Below are positions 4,471 through 5,323 of a DNA stretch of 5,323 bases, piece by piece (within the stretch, counting starts at the first letter, position 1; every line of letters begins with the position of its first letter). The DNA is from Syntrophales bacterium (GTDB lineage: Bacteria > Desulfobacterota > Syntrophia > Syntrophales > UBA2251), in contig JALNWL010000178.1 in the NCBI GenBank assembly GCA_023230905.1, forward strand, positions 1 through 5,323, given 5' to 3'. The notes under the pieces were generated by a model, which was given only the letters and a program-made list of their open reading frames with translations, was not told where the DNA came from and made no database searches. The translations under genes were made by a program, and so were the position numbers.

Positions 4471-5323
4471 TTACTGGTTCATGGAATCCAGAAATTCCTG
4501 GTTCGACTGGGTCTTGCGGACCTTGTCCACGATGAATTCGATCGCATCGACGGGGTTCATCTCCTGGAGGAGGCGCCTCAAGATCCAGACCCGGTTCAGG
4601 TTGGCCTTCGGGGTCAGAAGCTCTTCCTTCCGCGTTCCGGAACGAATCAAGTCGAAGGCCGGAAAGACGCGCCGGTCGGCGATCCTGCGGTCCAGATGCA
4701 GCTCCATGTTGCCCGTGCCCTTGAACTCCTCGAAGATGACCTCGTCCATCCGGCTCCCCGTGTCGATCAGGGCCGTGGAGATGATGGTCAGGCTGCCGCC
4801 GTTCTCGATGTTGCGCGCCGCCCCGAAGAAGCGCTTCGGCTTGTGCAGGGCGTTGGAGTCGACGCCGCCGGAGAGAACCTTGCCGCTGGGGGGGACGACG
4901 GTGTTGTAGGCCCGGGCCAGCCGGGTGATGCTGTCCAGGAGAATCACGACGTCCTTCTTGTGCTCGACCAGGCGCTTGGCCTTCTCGATGACCATCTCGG
5001 CGACCTGGACGTGGCGCGAGGCGGGTTCGTCGAAGGTGGAAGAGATGACCTCTCCCTGGACACTCCGCTGCATGTCCGTCACCTCTTCGGGCCGCTCGTC
5101 GATCAGGAGCACCATCAGGATGACTTCCTTGTGATTGGCGGAAATGCTGTGGGCGATGTCCTGCAGGAGCACCGTCTTGCCGGCCCGCGGGGGCGAAACG
5201 ATCAGGCCGCGCTGTCCCTTGCCGATCGGCGTGAACAGGTCCATGACGCGGGTGGAGAAATTCTCCGGATTCGATTCCAGGTTCAGCTTTTCCTCGGGGT
5301 AGAGGGGCGTCAGGTTGTCGAAC
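4471..5323 (-). CDS. rho: Transcription termination factor Rho, C-terminal ATPase part (5' end cut by window)
   Basis: Rho is a hexameric RNA-dependent ATPase that loads on untranslated RNA and releases RNA polymerase. The visible 283 residues run from FDNLTPLYPEEKL to the stop and correspond to about E. coli residues 136-418, so the N-terminal RNA-binding (primary site) domain is outside the window. Visible motifs, with inferred E. coli numbers, are Walker A PPRAGKT (179-185), catalytic LLIDERPEE (around Glu211), Walker B VVILLDSITR (Asp265, Arg269), Q-loop VVPPSGKVLSGG (Lys283), R-loop DTGSR (322-326), Arg353 in RRVFPA and arginine finger RSGTRKEE (Arg366). Two positions that are Lys in E. 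coli, 181 and 326, are Arg here, both conservative changes. The stop is TAA, with 128 bases before rpmE. No convincing intrinsic terminator follows, so readthrough into rpmE is possible. Confidence 0.98.
   Translation of the reverse strand, partial: FDNLTPLYPEEKLNLESNPENFSTRVMDLFTPIGKGQRGLIVSPPRAGKTVLLQDIAHSISANHKEVILMVLLIDERPEEVTDMQRSVQGEVISSTFDEPASRHVQVAEMVIEKAKRLVEHKKDVVILLDSITRLARAYNTVVPPSGKVLSGGVDSNALHKPKRFFGAARNIENGGSLTIISTALIDTGSRMDEVIFEEFKGTGNMELHLDRRIADRRVFPAFDLIRSGTRKEELLTPKANLNRVWILRRLLQEMNPVDAIEFIVDKVRKTQSNQEFLDSMNQ

Noticed and set aside
1..5323. Undescribed defence, mobile or biosynthetic system
   Set aside because: All coding capacity is taken by six known housekeeping genes. 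There are no transposase genes, direct-repeat arrays, integration sites or unknown proteins.

Overview
The window is a GC-rich bacterial chromosome segment (roughly 60-65% GC by eye, with codon third positions dominated by G and C). Every convincing gene lies on the minus strand. In transcription order, from high to low coordinates, they are rho (5' end cut by the window), rpmE (ribosomal protein L31), prfA (release factor RF1), prmC (RF1/RF2 methyltransferase), murA (UDP-GlcNAc enolpyruvyl transferase) and hisD (histidinol dehydrogenase, 3' part cut by the window). This order, together with the protein sequences, suggests a Desulfobacterota-type (former Deltaproteobacteria) genome, possibly near Syntrophus, Syntrophobacter or Geobacter. 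That placement is inferred from remembered gene order and is not proven by any marker in the window.

Region by region: 4471-5323 holds the ATPase half of Rho. The 128-base gap 4343-4470 holds a good sigma70-type promoter (perfect TATAAT) and a GC-rich leader with mutually exclusive hairpins in front of rpmE. rpmE occupies 4130-4342 in its zinc-binding four-cysteine form. The 306-base gap 3824-4129 has no convincing gene; it contains a strong 9-bp stem-loop and smaller palindromes upstream of prfA. From prfA to the window edge the genes are nearly contiguous: 5 bases between prfA and prmC, 3 between prmC and murA, 1 between murA and hisD. This looks like one translationally coupled transcript.

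The genes share themes rather than one pathway. Rho ends transcription, L31 belongs to the ribosome, RF1 ends translation, and PrmC methylates the GGQ glutamine of RF1. MurA commits UDP-GlcNAc to peptidoglycan synthesis, and HisD completes histidine synthesis and may begin a downstream his cluster.

I see no mobile element, CRISPR array, tRNA, rRNA or undescribed multi-gene system. All six genes are housekeeping families with intact key residues in the parts visible. The points most worth a second look are in the non-coding DNA: the T10 tract inside the rpmE promoter, the alternative hairpins in the rpmE leader, and the structured 306-base leader of prfA.
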